DNA from: JBGCEZ01 sp045106735
GTDB lineage: Bacteria; Planctomycetota; Phycisphaerae; Phycisphaerales; SM1A02
Length of the DNA stretch: 23,785 nucleotides
Direction: 5' to 3'
NCBI GenBank assembly: GCA_045106735.1
Contig: JBGCEZ010000092.1
Location: 1-23,785 of the forward strand
Shown here: positions 1-7,846 of the stretch, one piece after another
Layout: each line of letters begins with the position of its first letter
How positions within the stretch are numbered: position 1 is the stretch's first letter
Notes under the pieces: generated by a model
Told to the model about the DNA's origin: nothing
Databases searched by the model: none
The model's input: only the letters and a program-made list of their open reading frames with translations
Translations under genes and position numbers: made by a program

Positions 1-251
1 GACGTGGCCGACCCGCCGTCCAAATGGCCGAGCGGACTGTCGAGTCCGAAGCGAATTGCGATCGTGTCACCGGGCAGGAACTCGACGATGGCCCCGTCGG
101 ACACATCCATCACGGACGAATCCACCCCGTCGGCGGGGACGGCCCGCATGGTGGGCACGCCAGCTGGTGGCGTGGCGGTACACCCAACCAGGGCAGCCAT
201 TCCAACGGCGGCGATTGCGGCGGGAACCAGACGGGGAATGTTCGGATGCAT
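1..251 (-). CDS. Partial lipoprotein (N-terminus only), function unknown
   Basis: The frame is open from an ATG at 251 to the window edge, so only the first 83 residues are visible. The N-terminus has a basic/hydrophobic stretch ending in a lipobox, Leu-Val-Gly-Cys at residues 21-24, so the product should be a lipid-anchored envelope protein processed by signal peptidase II. An AGGAG Shine-Dalgarno lies at 260-264, 8 nt before the ATG, which fixes the start. The mature part begins with a Pro/Thr/Ala-rich linker and then GDTIAIRFGL-type beta-strand sequence, consistent with a small beta-rich domain. It is transcribed divergently from the gene at 377. I do not recognise the family; lipoprotein status is well supported, function is not. 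Confidence 0.8.
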   Translation of the reverse strand, partial: MHPNIPRLVPAAIAAVGMAALVGCTATPPAGVPTMRAVPADGVDSSVMDVSDGAIVEFLPGDTIAIRFGLDSPLGHLDGGSAT

Positions 252-309
252 CGGCGGAACTCCTGGGGACACGTCGCGCGGTCTTGCTTCGACCGCCGCA
301 GCGCGTCCG

Positions 310-315
310 ATGCTA
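310..315 (-). promoter_or_regulatory. Candidate -10 box for the truncated lipoprotein gene
   Basis: On the minus strand these bases read TAGCAT inside GGTAGCATCG, about 59 nt before the ATG at 251. The same GTAGCATCG core occurs at 19378-19386, where a good -35 precedes it, and again at 2901-2909. No convincing -35 hexamer is visible 16-18 bp upstream here, so this is weak support. Confidence 0.25.
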
Positions 316-376
316 CCGTTCAACCTCGGAAGCCGCCGGATGCTCCCGCGACCAGAGAAGGACTGGATCCGAGCCC

Positions 377-1027
377 ATGCACCCGATCGTCGGCATCGCC
401 ATCTTCGCTGCGGCTGTTGGCGTCATCGTGTGGATCGGCGTCATGTTCGACAAGCGGCGGCAGCGCGAGCTGACCGACGCCGCGGCGGATCTCGGCTTGG
501 ACTTTGAGGCCGATGGCACAGCTTCGTTGGCCATCTACGACGATTTCGCGTGCTTGAATCAACGTCGCCGTCGCCCCGCCCGGAACCGCATGTTCGGACA
601 AATCGCTGACATTGAAGTCCACTGCTTTGAAGCGCGTCACCGCGTGCAAGCCGGCAAGAACAGTCACACGATCACCGAGACGGTCGTCGCCGCAACCCTG
701 CCGCATCGCGCATGGCCAACGTTTCGTCTGGAACGCGAAGGAATCGGAAGTCGGCTCCGGCAAGTCTTTGGCGCGGCCGATCTCGACTTCGACGACGACC
801 CCGCATTCTCCAAAGCCTGGCATCTCTCCGCGGACGATGAAGCGGCGATTCGCGCGTGGTTCACGCCGGCCCGCCGGGAGGCGATCGGAACGCCCGCCGG
901 GAACATCATCGAAGCGCGCGACCGACGCGTGGTGATCAAACGCCACCGATCCCGCGTGCGACCGCGCGACCTCGCCGGCCATATCCTGGATTCGGTGGAC
1001 CTGATCAATCGAATGGGATCGGCATGA
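377..1027 (+). CDS. Membrane-anchored conserved protein of unknown function
   Basis: A 216-residue protein starting at ATG 377. Residues 4-23 form one N-terminal transmembrane helix (IVGIAIFAAAVGVIVWIGVMF region), followed by a basic KRRQRE stop-transfer segment that would leave the rest in the cytoplasm. The middle looks like alternating beta strands (TETVVAATLP, FRLEREGIGSRL). The C-terminal half carries a LDFDDDPAFSKAW...DDEAAIRAWF block that I associate, from general familiarity, with an uncharacterised bacterial membrane-protein family; this is not a functional assignment. Earlier in-frame starts exist from 56, but they would add a low-complexity Arg-rich extension and overlap the divergent lipoprotein gene. 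Only a purine stretch (GAGAAGGA) lies upstream, at rather long spacing. The stop overlaps the next start (ATGA), so the two genes are probably translationally coupled. Confidence 0.75.
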   Translation: MHPIVGIAIFAAAVGVIVWIGVMFDKRRQRELTDAAADLGLDFEADGTASLAIYDDFACLNQRRRRPARNRMFGQIADIEVHCFEARHRVQAGKNSHTITETVVAATLPHRAWPTFRLEREGIGSRLRQVFGAADLDFDDDPAFSKAWHLSADDEAAIRAWFTPARREAIGTPAGNIIEARDRRVVIKRHRSRVRPRDLAGHILDSVDLINRMGSA

Positions 1028-2598
1028 ATCGGGAGCGGTCGATGCATCGGACGGGACAGATTGCAGGCGGACTGGCGCGAATTGCGGGAGCAACGGTACT
1101 GTTCGTGTTCACCGCGAACACCGCGCTCGCGGCACCGGCAACGCAACCCATGGCGGGACGCGAACTCGCGCCTCCATCGCGGGACATGCCCGGGCCACTG
1201 GAAACATTCACGCTTTGGAATGCCGCCTTGGCCGACGGCGCGTTTGATGCCGCGAACTGGCTGAGCGCTGGCGACCCCGCGTTCCCGTCGGTGATGCGAC
1301 GCCGGGCCCTGGTGCGCCGCCAGGAAGTCGACCGACTGCTCGGCCACCGCCGAACCGCGATCGCGTGGAAGACGGGGACGCCGGACTCGCGCACCGCCAT
1401 CGTTTTCGCCTGGAGCCGGCAATCGCGAGCGGATGGGGGTCCGTCGGCGCGACCAGAATTCCCTGAGGATGTGCGACTCAACGCGTTCGTACTTCGGTAC
1501 GACGAAGGCCGCTGGCGGGTTGTTGTCGATGACGACCGGCGCGGCGAACCGGCGGCGCCGAACGTCGCTTGGCACCGCGCGGCGGCCACGGAAGCTGCCG
1601 ATGACGAGGTTCGCTTTCGGGTACGCCGACAGTTCTTGGCGGACTGGCCAGTCGATGGCGAAATGCCCGGGGCCCAGGAACTTGTTGCCGCACCGATCGA
1701 CGTCGACCGCCTCGATGGTCGAGCAACTCCTCGCGCGGAGACGCTTGATTCGTCTTCGGTGATCGAACCGAACCCAGTGGTGCGTTCGGGGGCGGGGGAT
1801 CGCCGCGCCGCGGTAATCATTCCGATTCCAGGACGAGTTCCCGCCGCGCCGATGCAGCGCACCGATCGAAACGGGCGAACGAATTCGGCAGTTCGAGTGG
1901 ATCGAGTGGATCGGGCGGATCGGGCGGCGACGTCCGATGCAGATGCGCGGGCGAACGCCAACGTGGACGCAAACGCACGGCCAGATTCGAGGACCACCCC
2001 TGGCATCGTCGCTGACGCAAGATCATCGCCTCGCGACCCCGCCCCGGCTGCCGTTGCTGCTGCCGAGGACTGGACACTCGACACGCTTGCCCCGCCCGCA
2101 GCCACCTTCGGCCCCACGTGGCGAACGGGCCAGAGGCTTGTCCTCGCCGACATCGCATCGCCAGGCGTGCTCGACGGATTGACGTCAGCGGAGCGTCGGG
2201 CGGCCCGGCCGATCATCGAGGCGTTCCGCGAGGCCGGGGCCGTGGCGGTGGCCGAGTACAGCTGGGAGCGTGGCGACGGCGTCGTCGGCCTGGTCATCGC
2301 CCGCGTGATTGAGTTCCGCGACGTCGCGGCAGCCGGGCGATGGTGGGTGACAACCTACGCCCCGGACGGCCCCGCCGCCGGACGCGTCAGCGCGATCGAC
2401 CTCCCGGGCGCGGGCGCTGCCGGCTTTGACGACGGCCGCGTGGTGACGATTCGCGGCCGGCCCAAGCGAGCGGCGATCCGCGGAACGTACGGGCTGACAA
2501 TCCAACGCGTGGGATCCGGGCCGGACGTCGACGGGGCCTTCGCCGAGTTGATGCGGCGAGTCGGATCGATGACCGATACCGCGAACCGGTCACGGTGA
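1024..2598 (+). CDS. Secreted protein of unknown function with low-complexity linker
   Basis: A 524-residue protein whose ATG overlaps the preceding stop (ATGA, 1024-1027); a second in-frame ATG at 1042 is an alternative start. The N-terminus is a typical Sec signal peptide, with basic residues, a hydrophobic core (ATVLFVFTANTALA) and a likely cleavage after the Ala-Leu-Ala at residues 34-36. Two ordered parts follow: an N-terminal one with FRYDEGRWRVVVDD-like strands, and a C-terminal one with alternating strands (RWWVTTYAPDGPAAG, GTYGLTIQRV). They are separated by a disordered Arg/Asp/Ala/Asn-rich linker at about residues 290-325, part of which comes from a 9-bp repeat (1897-1923; VDR-VDR-ADR). 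I do not recognise either domain. Coupling with the membrane-anchored upstream gene suggests they act together; this is inference. Confidence 0.75.
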   Translation: MNRERSMHRTGQIAGGLARIAGATVLFVFTANTALAAPATQPMAGRELAPPSRDMPGPLETFTLWNAALADGAFDAANWLSAGDPAFPSVMRRRALVRRQEVDRLLGHRRTAIAWKTGTPDSRTAIVFAWSRQSRADGGPSARPEFPEDVRLNAFVLRYDEGRWRVVVDDDRRGEPAAPNVAWHRAAATEAADDEVRFRVRRQFLADWPVDGEMPGAQELVAAPIDVDRLDGRATPRAETLDSSSVIEPNPVVRSGAGDRRAAVIIPIPGRVPAAPMQRTDRNGRTNSAVRVDRVDRADRAATSDADARANANVDANARPDSRTTPGIVADARSSPRDPAPAAVAAAEDWTLDTLAPPAATFGPTWRTGQRLVLADIASPGVLDGLTSAERRAARPIIEAFREAGAVAVAEYSWERGDGVVGLVIARVIEFRDVAAAGRWWVTTYAPDGPAAGRVSAIDLPGAGAAGFDDGRVVTIRGRPKRAAIRGTYGLTIQRVGSGPDVDGAFAELMRRVGSMTDTANRSR

Positions 2599-2618
2599 AG
2601 CGACGGGAAGGCGGGGAC

Positions 2619-2750
2619 AGCGGGCGGAACGACGGCGGGCACAGCCGGCGAGCCAGCGGACAAGCGAGCGGACGGGTCAGCGAACGGGTCAGCGGGCGGG
2701 CCAGCGAACGAGCCAGCGGACGAGCCAGCGGACGGGATAGCGACCGGGAC
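2619..2750 (+). repeat. 12-bp tandem repeat, 11 degenerate units
   Basis: Eleven consecutive 12-bp units (boundaries 2619, 2631, 2643 ... 2739) approximate AGCGGACGGGCC, for example 2667-2678 AGCGGACGGGTC, 2679-2690 AGCGAACGGGTC and 2715-2726 AGCGGACGAGCC. The register is exact, with no indels. The array begins about 20 bp after the stop of the secreted-protein gene. It is open in one forward frame (Ser-Gly/Glu-Arg-Ala/Val repeats, from a GTG at 2595 overlapping the stop). That short frame has no recognisable domain, so I treat the array as a minisatellite rather than a gene. Confidence 0.85.
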
Positions 2751-2767
2751 GATCATCACTTTCGCCG

Positions 2768-3031
2768 ATGCTGCCCATTCGCTTCCCCGATCCGAATCTG
2801 AGATACCAGTCACACGGCACCGCCACGCCCGCCGAGGATGGCCTCCCCGGCGCCCGATTCGCATTTGCCGCCGAGTTCACGCGGGCCCGCGATGGCCGCG
2901 GTAGCATCGATCCCGGCGCCCAGCCGATGCTCATTCGGCCGTGCGTCATGATCGACCACCTCCACGGCGAATCCGCCGCGCAACCCTGGTGGTCGCCGCC
3001 CGAACTCTGGAGTCCGCCGGTGACCGGCTGA
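2768..3031 (+). CDS. Doubtful small hypothetical protein upstream of dodecin
   Basis: An 87-residue frame from ATG 2768 to TGA 3031 in the gap between the 12-bp repeat and the dodecin gene. Third codon positions are mostly G/C, as in real genes nearby, and the C-terminus is Trp/Pro-rich (QPWWSPPELWSPP). However, there is no good Shine-Dalgarno, no recognisable domain and no signal peptide. A GTAGCATCG motif that resembles the promoter -10 at 19379 lies inside it (2901-2909), so part of this stretch may instead be the dodecin leader. I lean slightly against it being a real gene. Confidence 0.3.
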   Translation: MLPIRFPDPNLRYQSHGTATPAEDGLPGARFAFAAEFTRARDGRGSIDPGAQPMLIRPCVMIDHLHGESAAQPWWSPPELWSPPVTG

Positions 3032-3103
3032 ATGGCCGTCGACTGGACTCCGCCCGACCTGAATACCCCGAAGACCTGCATACCCCCAATGAGGAGACTG
3101 CCC

Positions 3104-3310
3104 ATGGGCACCGTGGCCAAGGTGACGGAAATCATTTCGTCCAGCGAAAAGAGCTTTGAGGACGCCGCCCGCGTCGGAATCGCCCGCGCGTCCAAGACGC
3201 TCAAGCACATCCGCGGCGCGTGGATCAAGGAACAGCAAGTTGACGTCGAAGACGGCGAAGTGAAGCGTTTTCGCGTCACCATGAAGGTCACCTTCGTCCT
3301 CGACGACTGA
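3104..3310 (+). CDS. Dodecin-family flavin-binding protein
   Basis: A 68-residue protein, the usual dodecin size. Dodecins form hollow dodecamers that bind FAD/FMN, riboflavin or lumichrome and buffer free flavin in the cytoplasm. The sequence follows the family pattern: a first strand (MGTVAKVTEI), the SSSEKSFEDAARVGIARASKTL helix region, then IRGAW with Trp40 at the position that stacks on flavin in characterised dodecins, and two closing strands ending KVTFVLDD. The start is set by GAGGAG at 3091-3096, 7 nt before ATG 3104; an upstream in-frame ATG at 3089 would place the Shine-Dalgarno inside the gene. It appears monocistronic. The family call is firm from sequence, but the ligand is not shown. 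Confidence 0.93.
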   Translation: MGTVAKVTEIISSSEKSFEDAARVGIARASKTLKHIRGAWIKEQQVDVEDGEVKRFRVTMKVTFVLDD

Positions 3311-3613
3311 TTCCGCCTCCGCCGAATCGATCTTGACCCGGCCGCCCCGCGTCGTTCCGAAGGAATGAACGCCCCGGGCGGCCGGTTGTCTTCCCGGCCC
3401 GCGTGCGAAACTGCCGCCGAGCCGCCGCAAATCCGCCGCCCGGCTGGCCCAACGGCCCGACCGCTCGACGGCCTGCCCCCCGGCCCGCCCGGCCGACCAC
3501 TCGACCGCCCGCCCAATCGCTCGCCCCATTCCGCCGACCAAGCCAGCTCAACTTGCCCCACCGCAGAGCTTGGCAACTCCACACCACCCTGCCCCGCCTC
3601 CCCGGAATCGCCC
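3311..3613. other. Intergenic, Pro/Arg-coding low-complexity DNA
   Basis: About 300 bp between dodecin and the phosphatase. It is rich in short CCGCCC/CCGACC/GCTCGACC repeats. The phosphatase frame stays open through it from an ATG at 3365, but the encoded stretch is only Pro/Arg/Ala low complexity with no homology-like pattern, so I leave it out of the gene. I see no promoter or terminator that I would defend. Confidence 0.5.
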
Positions 3614-5086
3614 ATGCTGCCCACCCCGCGTCGCCGGCCCATGACCCGTCCCCGTATCCGGGATCGGGCGACGCTGATCGGCGTGGCGTTGGCCCTCCAG
3701 GCGGTGGTCTTGGTTGCCGCGTGGTGGACGACGTTCACACTCGTCCGAACCGCATTCGCCAGAAGTGTGGAACAGCGCATCGTGGACCGAAACGCCGAAC
3801 TCGCGAACCGCGTCATTGATCTGCTGCCATCCTTGATGCGCGACGTTGACTACGGATCCGACGAGTGGAACGGCCTCCAGAACGTGATCGAAGGCCTCAC
3901 CGATCTTCCGGCTGGCGGTTTCGCGTGCGTGCTGGACGCCGACGGCAACATTCTCTGCCATCCGGACATTCGCGAAGAGCAATCGCTCCGCCAGGTCAAC
4001 CTCGGCGACGAACTCATCCACGCCACCGCGACCGATGCGGACGCCGCGCCGCCCGGCACCCGGGTTGCAGATCTCAGCGCCGACGAGATCGTCGGTGGCC
4101 GCATCGACTTCCGGCTCGGCGATACGCACTACGTGGCCACAAGGACCGTTCCCGGCACGGACCTGCGGTTGCTCGTGCACCAACCGGTCAACCAACTCGT
4201 CCAAGCCGGTCAAGCGAGCACGCGCATTGTCCTGCTTGTGGCCGGCATCGCCCTGTTCGCGGTGCTCGGCCTCACTGGCTTCGGCCTGACCGCGCTCATC
4301 CGCAGCTACGACAGCGAAATTGAATCGGTGAACCGGCGTTTGCGCGGCGAACTCTCGATCGCCCGCGACATCCAGCAGGCGACGTTGCCGGTCGCCCTCC
4401 CGCAGGCAGACGGCTGGCTGCTCCGAGGATGGAGTGAACCGGCCGAAGAAACCGGCGGCGACACCTTCGACGCATTCACGTGTTCTGATGGTCGCATCAT
4501 GATGCTGCTGGCCGACGCCACCGGCCACGGCGTGGGCCCCGCGCTCGCGGTCACCGCCCTCCGCGCGCAGCTCCGCGCCCTCGGCGACGCCGGCCTCTCC
4601 CTCGACGAGTTGGCCGGACGCCTGAACCACCAGCTCCACGAAGACCTCCCCGTCGACAAGTTCATCACCGCTTGGTTCGGCCGGCTCGACCCGGTGACTG
4701 GCGGGCTGGAATCGTTTGCCGCCGGACAGGGGCCGGTGTTCATCCAACGGGCCGGCCAGCACGACATCGAGACTCGCCCCGCCGACACCTGGCCGCTCGG
4801 CGTCATGGAAACCCTCGGCGGCGACGGCGTGCAGTGCACGCGGCTCATGCCCGGCGACACGCTCCTCGTGCTGTCCGACGGCATCATCGAAGCGCGCGAG
4901 GAGAGCGGGCAGGACTTTGGCGACGAGGGCGTCCGCGGCGTGATGCGCGACGTGGCCGCCACGCGGTCCGGCATGGACCTGGCCGACGCCCTGCGAGATG
5001 CGGTCACCCGGGTGCAAGCCGGCCGTCCGCCGGCCGATGACATGACGGTGCTGACCATCCACCGCGATGCAGCCGCCCTCGCGTGA
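3614..5086 (+). CDS. Membrane Cache-sensor SpoIIE/PP2C-type Ser/Thr phosphatase (RsbU-like)
   Basis: A 490-residue protein from ATG 3614. TM1 (about residues 19-44) and TM2 (about 204-229) flank an extracytoplasmic single-Cache-like sensor (45-203) with the typical FACVLDADGNILCHPDI core. After TM2 a short signalling helix (IESVNRRLRGELSIARDIQQATLP) leads into a PP2C/SpoIIE domain (about 248-490). Metal-binding motifs are present: GGDTFD (281-286), LADATGHG (to 306), LSDGIIEA (Asp422) and ADDMTVL (474-480). Such enzymes dephosphorylate anti-anti-sigma (STAS) proteins or related partners in response to an external ligand. No STAS protein, HATPase_c kinase or sigma factor lies in the window, so the partner must be elsewhere. 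The start is uncertain: 3641 is possible, and frames from 3365 add only low-complexity sequence. Confidence 0.9.
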   Translation: MLPTPRRRPMTRPRIRDRATLIGVALALQAVVLVAAWWTTFTLVRTAFARSVEQRIVDRNAELANRVIDLLPSLMRDVDYGSDEWNGLQNVIEGLTDLPAGGFACVLDADGNILCHPDIREEQSLRQVNLGDELIHATATDADAAPPGTRVADLSADEIVGGRIDFRLGDTHYVATRTVPGTDLRLLVHQPVNQLVQAGQASTRIVLLVAGIALFAVLGLTGFGLTALIRSYDSEIESVNRRLRGELSIARDIQQATLPVALPQADGWLLRGWSEPAEETGGDTFDAFTCSDGRIMMLLADATGHGVGPALAVTALRAQLRALGDAGLSLDELAGRLNHQLHEDLPVDKFITAWFGRLDPVTGGLESFAAGQGPVFIQRAGQHDIETRPADTWPLGVMETLGGDGVQCTRLMPGDTLLVLSDGIIEAREESGQDFGDEGVRGVMRDVAATRSGMDLADALRDAVTRVQAGRPPADDMTVLTIHRDAAALA

Positions 5087-5788
5087 ACCGACGTGAAGCG
5101 GCGGAAGCGGCCGAATGACAACATCGGACCGGATTTCGTGGAACTTCTCGGAGCCTGCACGGCCATCGCCGCGTACAGACGAAGTGGAGCATCCTGCACT
5201 GACTGGAATGCCCACTGACCGGATCCGCGAGGCACATACCCGCACGCCCGGCGTGCGACGATACCTGCCCTCATTCGCGCCACCCCACCGGTGGCCCATG
5301 ATGCCCGCCTCGTCGATCGACAACCCGACCGCGCCCTGAAGGACGTGGTACGTGTGTTGAACGGCCTTGACGCTGGCGCGATCGATTCGCGCTCGCCCGC
5401 GGACGCACCACACACCAACACCGTCCTGACGGTCCGTTGACGCCGCTGGCCCCCGCTTTCCTGCGGTCGCCAAGCGGAACGGTCGCCCTGTGCGCCCACC
5501 GTCATCGAGCCGCGCCGTGCACCTCCCCATCCAAGGGCGAGCCATGTGCGGTGGACGCGCCATGCCCTGGCTCGGGCCCACGGTACGCGTGGGCGACCGA
5601 TTGACGTCGGTCGCAGCACGCGCATCCACGGCACGCCGCCACCCCCCCTTCATTCCAGTCACCGCATCACGCCATCGCCCTGCGCGGTGGTGATCTCCAT
5701 GTTCGCGCCCTCCACCCGAGGGCAGGCGATCGCTGCGCGCGGAGCGTCCGCGCGGGTCGCCACACCGTCCCCGACCAGGAGTGTCCTT
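5087..5788. other. 702-bp non-coding region before the pseudopilin genes
   Basis: No reading frame here looks like protein on either strand; the open frames are Arg/Pro-rich by-products of GC content. Small inverted repeats occur, for instance GCGCGA/TCGCGC at 5376-5392 and ACCGTC/GACGGT nearby. Three TTGACG hexamers are present (about 5369, 5434 and 5602), but none is followed at 16-18 bp by a good -10. The last 12 bp carry the AGGAG (5777-5781) that sets the start of the next gene. Confidence 0.5.
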
Positions 5789-6772
5789 GTGCACCATCGC
5801 CCACCCGTCCCACCCCCAACCCGCCGCGGCATCGGCGCCATCGAAATCATCCTGCTGATCGTTGTGGTCGTCGTCCTACTCGGACTCTCGCTTCCGATGC
5901 TGTCGCGAAGTCGACATTGCACTGCATCAATTCGCGATGCCGCGCAACAGAAGCAGATTCACCAAGCCATGCTCGTTGCCGCCGACGATGACCACGGGCG
6001 GCTTCCGCGGCCGAGTCGCATGCTGGCCAGAGCCAAAGCCGGCACTGGAGCCGGCGCCGGAAGTGGAGCTGGAGCTGGAGCCAATCATGAAACCGATTCC
6101 GAAGTTGGCTTCGGCGCCGGCGCCGGCTTCGGCAAGGATCAACGCTCAGCTGACCACACCGCCGCACTCTTCTCGGCCATGGTGACCCGCGACTCGTTTG
6201 CGCCCCACATCCTGATCAGTCCCATCGAGACGAATCCGGCAGTTTCCGCGTTCGCCACCTACGACTACGACGTCTACCAACCGGCCGCCGGAGTGCTCTG
6301 GGATCCGGCCATCCGCGCCGACCTCACCGCCGCCAAACCCGGACGGTGTCATGTGTCTTTCCATCACACCGTTCTGTGCGGCGAACGGGTCGAAGCGCGA
6401 TGGCGAGCGTCCACGGACGCCACGTTCCCGGTGCTCTCGACGCGAGCCCCGTTCCGCGGGGCAACGTCCGGGCCCACCCACGATCGCTCGTACACGCTCC
6501 AGATGATGCCGGGCTCGCGGGAATGGGCCGGCAACGTCGTCTACGCGGACAACAGCACGTCCCAGGCGAGGTCCACCCGCCCCGGCCGTGTGGGCTACAG
6601 CCACGGCGACGCACCACGGGTCCGCGACAACATCTTTCATTGCGAGTTCGGCACCTCCGCCGATGCGTGGGCCGCAGGCGATGCGTGGCTCGCCCACACC
6701 GGCCCCGTCGGCAATCGCCCGGCCACGCTCGCCGACACACGGACGGCGCTGGCCGAAGCACTGCGCCCCTGA
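5789..6772 (+). CDS. Divergent pseudopilin-like protein, GTG start
   Basis: A 327-residue protein. I choose GTG 5789 because AGGAG (5777-5781) lies exactly 7 nt upstream and it gives a short basic leader of 14 residues ending PTRRG. Prepilin peptidase would cut after Gly14, leaving mature IGAIEIILL with Glu at +5, as in type IV pilins and type II pseudopilins. The hydrophobic helix is unusual: AIEIILLIVVVVVLLGL replaces the canonical TLIELLVVISIIGVLA. The globular part parallels the next gene (FATYDYDVYQP / YNYDAYVP; SREWAGNVVYADN / QREWSGGVVYGDN), so they are tandem paralogues. A Gly/Ala-rich insertion (about residues 83-108) is absent from the paralogue. It probably acts in a periplasm-spanning pseudopilus or a surface fibre; the substrate is unknown. 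Confidence 0.82.
   Translation: MHHRPPVPPPTRRGIGAIEIILLIVVVVVLLGLSLPMLSRSRHCTASIRDAAQQKQIHQAMLVAADDDHGRLPRPSRMLARAKAGTGAGAGSGAGAGANHETDSEVGFGAGAGFGKDQRSADHTAALFSAMVTRDSFAPHILISPIETNPAVSAFATYDYDVYQPAAGVLWDPAIRADLTAAKPGRCHVSFHHTVLCGERVEARWRASTDATFPVLSTRAPFRGATSGPTHDRSYTLQMMPGSREWAGNVVYADNSTSQARSTRPGRVGYSHGDAPRVRDNIFHCEFGTSADAWAAGDAWLAHTGPVGNRPATLADTRTALAEALRP
6038..6082 (+). repeat. GGAGCC/GGAGCT hexamer repeat in the pseudopilin gene
   Basis: Imperfect 6-bp repeats (GGAGCC, GGCGCC, GGAGCT) encode the alternating Gly-Ala/Thr/Ser insertion of the pseudopilin-like protein. The stretch is in frame and lies where the neighbouring paralogue has no corresponding sequence, so it looks like a slippage-derived insertion. 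Confidence 0.6.
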
Positions 6773-6840
6773 CAACGCCCCTTCGTCCCTTCCACTTGGG
6801 CGTCGATGCGGGCGCCCGTCATTCGAACTGGAGATTCAAA

Positions 6841-7800
6841 ATGATGTTTCACATGGATACAACCAAAGCGCGCACCAATGCCGCCTCAATGGCGACTCAG
6901 TCTCGACCCAGACACCACTCCAACACCCGCAATCGTCCACGCGGCTTCACGTTGATCGAGTTGCTGGTGGTCATCTCGATCATCGGCGTCCTTGCCGGAC
7001 TGCTCATGCCGGCCCTCGCCCGCGCCCGAGCATCGGCTCGCCTGGTGACCGATCAAAACCAGATGAAGCAAGTCCACGCAACATGGATCGTCTTTGCCGG
7101 AGAGAACCGCGGCGTGTTGCCAACACCCGGCCTCATCAATCGTCTGGCCGATGTCCAATCGGACCAACACCTTCCCGGCGTCGGACCCGAAGATACGAGC
7201 GTGAACACCACCGCAAACCTGCACTCAGCGATGATCGCCCGAAACTTCTACAACCCGAAGATTCTCATCGGGGCGACGGAAGTCTCCGGCGTCATCTCGC
7301 AAGCAGAAAACTACAACTACGACGCCTATGTCCCAAGCGACGACGTGTACTGGGACGATTCGTTTGTCGCCAACATGAACAGTGGCAGCAATGTTTCCTA
7401 CGCGTCCATGCCGATCGCCGGCACGCGCAAAGCGCGGCGATGGAAGTCGAGTGTCGCGTCGAATTTCCCGATGATTGGCAACCGCGGCCTGCCCGAAGGC
7501 GTCGCCGGCCGCGACTTCACGATCAGCAACCCGGTGTACGACCTGCACGGCGGCCAGCGCGAATGGTCCGGCGGCGTGGTGTACGGCGACAACCATGTGG
7601 AAAACGAGACCACGTACTTCGTCGGCGGCACGAACCAGACCGGTGGCCCCCCGACCCGCGATCACTTGTTCTTCAACGATGAAGCGGGCAGCAACACAAG
7701 TCCGGACGGCGCCGACGGCTTCCTGGCCATCTGGGAGTTCAGCGGCGAGACCGAACTCTGCGTGACCTGGGATGAAGGCCTGTACCCCGGCGATTGCTGA
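6841..7800 (+). CDS. Pseudopilin with canonical prepilin cleavage/methylation motif
   Basis: A 319-residue protein. ATG 6841 is preceded by GGAG at 6830-6833, spacing 7 nt. The leader is long (35 residues, basic), ending RPRG, with mature FTLIELLVVISIIGVLAGL: an invariant class III prepilin signature with Glu at +5 (residue 40). After the helix comes the ALARARASARLVTDQNQMKQVHATW segment typical of planctomycete pseudopilins, then a beta-rich head. Near the C-terminus, QREWSGGVVYGDNHVE resembles the region around the H-X9-DG motif of planctomycete pseudopilins, in diverged form. It is the downstream member of a tandem pair, 68 nt after its paralogue, and is probably co-transcribed with it. 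No secretion ATPase, platform protein or prepilin peptidase is nearby, so the machinery is encoded elsewhere. Confidence 0.92.
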   Translation: MMFHMDTTKARTNAASMATQSRPRHHSNTRNRPRGFTLIELLVVISIIGVLAGLLMPALARARASARLVTDQNQMKQVHATWIVFAGENRGVLPTPGLINRLADVQSDQHLPGVGPEDTSVNTTANLHSAMIARNFYNPKILIGATEVSGVISQAENYNYDAYVPSDDVYWDDSFVANMNSGSNVSYASMPIAGTRKARRWKSSVASNFPMIGNRGLPEGVAGRDFTISNPVYDLHGGQREWSGGVVYGDNHVENETTYFVGGTNQTGGPPTRDHLFFNDEAGSNTSPDGADGFLAIWEFSGETELCVTWDEGLYPGDC

Positions 7801-7846
7801 TTGACGCAACGCTTCTTGCGGCACGCGCCCAGCCGGCCTTCGGACC

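Noticed and set aside
2619..2750. CRISPR array
   Set aside because: Units are 12 bp, contiguous and degenerate, with no spacers and no cas genes.
2595..2801. A 68-codon Ser/Arg-repeat protein from GTG 2595
   Set aside because: The frame is almost entirely the 12-bp repeat; the overlap with the stop is suggestive, but there is no other coding evidence.
3365..3613. An extended N-terminus for the phosphatase
   Set aside because: It adds 83 residues of Pro/Arg/Ala low complexity ahead of a normal short basic N-terminus and TM1.
3548..5797. A 749-codon open frame on the minus strand opposite the phosphatase
   Set aside because: It is antisense to a gene with clear domains and its translation is Arg/Gly/Val-rich with no motifs; such frames are expected opposite GC-rich genes.
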